Shown here in pieces: positions 5,198 to 5,682 of a stretch of 5,682 bases of DNA; position 1 is the first letter of the stretch, and each line of letters begins with the position of its first letter. Below the pieces are notes generated by a model that saw only the letters and a program-made list of their open reading frames with translations, did no database searches and was not told where the DNA came from. This DNA is from Actinomycetota bacterium. GTDB lineage: Bacteria > Actinomycetota > UBA4738. A program made the position numbers and the translations under genes. Where the stretch lies: assembly GCA_005885015.1 (NCBI GenBank), contig VAYG01000168.1:1-5682 (forward strand), written 5' to 3'.

Positions 5198-5217
5198 GGT
5201 GGCGATGACCGCCACCA
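5197..5217 (+). promoter_or_regulatory. Inverted repeat enclosing the folD start codon
   Basis: TGGTGGCG (5197-5204) and CGCCACCA (5210-5217) are perfect 8-bp inverted repeats around the loop ATGAC, which contains the start codon. In RNA this would be a stable GC-rich hairpin. If the mRNA begins at 5205 the left arm is absent and no hairpin forms; in read-through mRNA from purH it would form. As DNA it could also be an operator next to the -10 element. Confidence 0.5.
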
Positions 5218-5682
5218 TCATCGACGGGAAGAAGATCGCTGCTGAGATCCGGTCCGAGGTGGCCGAACGCGTCCGGCGGCTCGCCGCGCGCGGCGTCACC
5301 CCGGGATTCGTCGATCTCCTGATCGGGGACGATCCGGCCTCCAAGCTCTACGTGGGCATGAAGTACCGGGCCGCGACCGAAGCCGGTATGGCGGCGTTCG
5401 ATCACCTGCTCCCCGCCGGAGCTCCGGCGAAGGAGGCCCTGACGATCATCGAGAAGCTGAATGCAGATCCCCATGTCCACGGGGTGATCGTGCAAAGTCC
5501 GCTTCCACCGGAGTCACCGATCGACATCTTGGATCTGCAAGAGGCGATCGACCCAGAGAAGGACGTGGACGGGCTGCATCCGCTCAACCAGGGGCGGCTC
5601 GCGATGGGCCGGCCCCGGTTCGTTCCCGCCACGCCGGCGGGCGTGGTCGAGCTCCTCCATCGAGAGGGGATCGAGGTGGAAG
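5205..5682 (+). CDS. folD: Bifunctional methylene-THF dehydrogenase / methenyl-THF cyclohydrolase (partial, 3' end missing)
   Basis: FolD oxidises 5,10-methylene-tetrahydrofolate to methenyl-tetrahydrofolate with NADP+ (or NAD+) and hydrolyses it to 10-formyl-tetrahydrofolate, the formyl donor for PurN and PurH. The first 159 codons are present, more than half of the usual 280-300, and the gene runs off the window. Visible motifs are the N-terminal IDGKKIAAEIR (6-16), IGDDPASKLYV (40-50), the catalytic Tyr49-x3-Lys53 pair, HGVIVQSPLPP (92-102, Gln97), and PEKDVDGLHPLNQGRL (117-132, with the folate-binding Asp122). VPATPAG (140-146) stands where most family members have PCTP-x-G. The Rossmann-fold NAD(P) site would lie beyond the end. 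ATG at 5205 is chosen because the family N-terminus begins within a few residues of it and a -10 element lies 7 nt upstream. Its place after purH agrees with its role. Confidence 0.95.
   Translation, partial: MTATIIDGKKIAAEIRSEVAERVRRLAARGVTPGFVDLLIGDDPASKLYVGMKYRAATEAGMAAFDHLLPAGAPAKEALTIIEKLNADPHVHGVIVQSPLPPESPIDILDLQEAIDPEKDVDGLHPLNQGRLAMGRPRFVPATPAGVVELLHREGIEVE

Noticed and set aside
3252..5495. Long open frame of 747 codons on the - strand
   Set aside because: It lies opposite purN, purH and folD, all with clear family motifs. Its product is rich in Arg, Gly, His and Asp with no recognisable domain, as expected from the reverse of GC-rich coding DNA.
1..5682. CRISPR array, tRNA, rRNA, insertion sequence or attachment site
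   Set aside because: No spaced direct repeats, cloverleaf-type sequence, transposase motifs or terminal inverted repeats were found on either strand.

Overview
This window comes from a GC-rich bacterial chromosome, most likely an actinomycete in the broad sense (Actinomycetota). The reasons are the strong G/C preference at third codon positions, several GTG starts, promoters placed right against start codons without a ribosome binding site, and the gene order sucD - membrane proteins - purN - purH - folD. From memory, Mycobacterium tuberculosis has the similar order sucC-sucD-Rv0953c-Rv0954-Rv0955-purN-purH. The genus cannot be told from the sequence. I see no mobile element, CRISPR array, tRNA or rRNA gene; this looks like ordinary core chromosome with a poorly characterised membrane-protein insert.

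Layout: (1) Positions 1-140 hold the 3' end of sucD, the succinyl-CoA synthetase alpha subunit. (2) After a 92-nt gap, a + strand gene from 233 encodes a large membrane protein with a very proline-rich N-terminus and eight visible transmembrane helices. A ninth helix and the natural C-terminus lie in another frame after a probable one-base deletion in a G run at 1687-1690. (3) Converging on it are two - strand genes. One (1840-2265) encodes a 141-residue four-helix membrane protein. The other (2333-2929) encodes a B-box-like zinc-finger domain joined to a similar four-helix membrane domain. (4) A 104-nt divergent promoter region separates these from + strand purN (3034-3630) and purH (3627-5183), which overlap by 4 nt. 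(5) folD (5205 onward) starts 21 nt after purH and runs off the end of the window.

The right half is a one-carbon/purine unit. FolD makes 10-formyl-tetrahydrofolate, and PurN and PurH use it for the two formyl transfers of de novo IMP synthesis. The membrane genes have no function I can assign. Their place between sucD and purN matches conserved actinobacterial membrane proteins (DUF6350- and DUF5336-like by position), but I cannot confirm family membership without a profile search.

The most interesting points are: four gene starts whose -10 elements lie only 6-8 nt upstream, suggesting leaderless mRNAs; a perfect 8-bp inverted repeat that puts the folD start codon in a hairpin loop, but only in read-through mRNA; a PurN that lacks about 16 residues containing a core beta strand; and the apparent frameshift in the large membrane gene.
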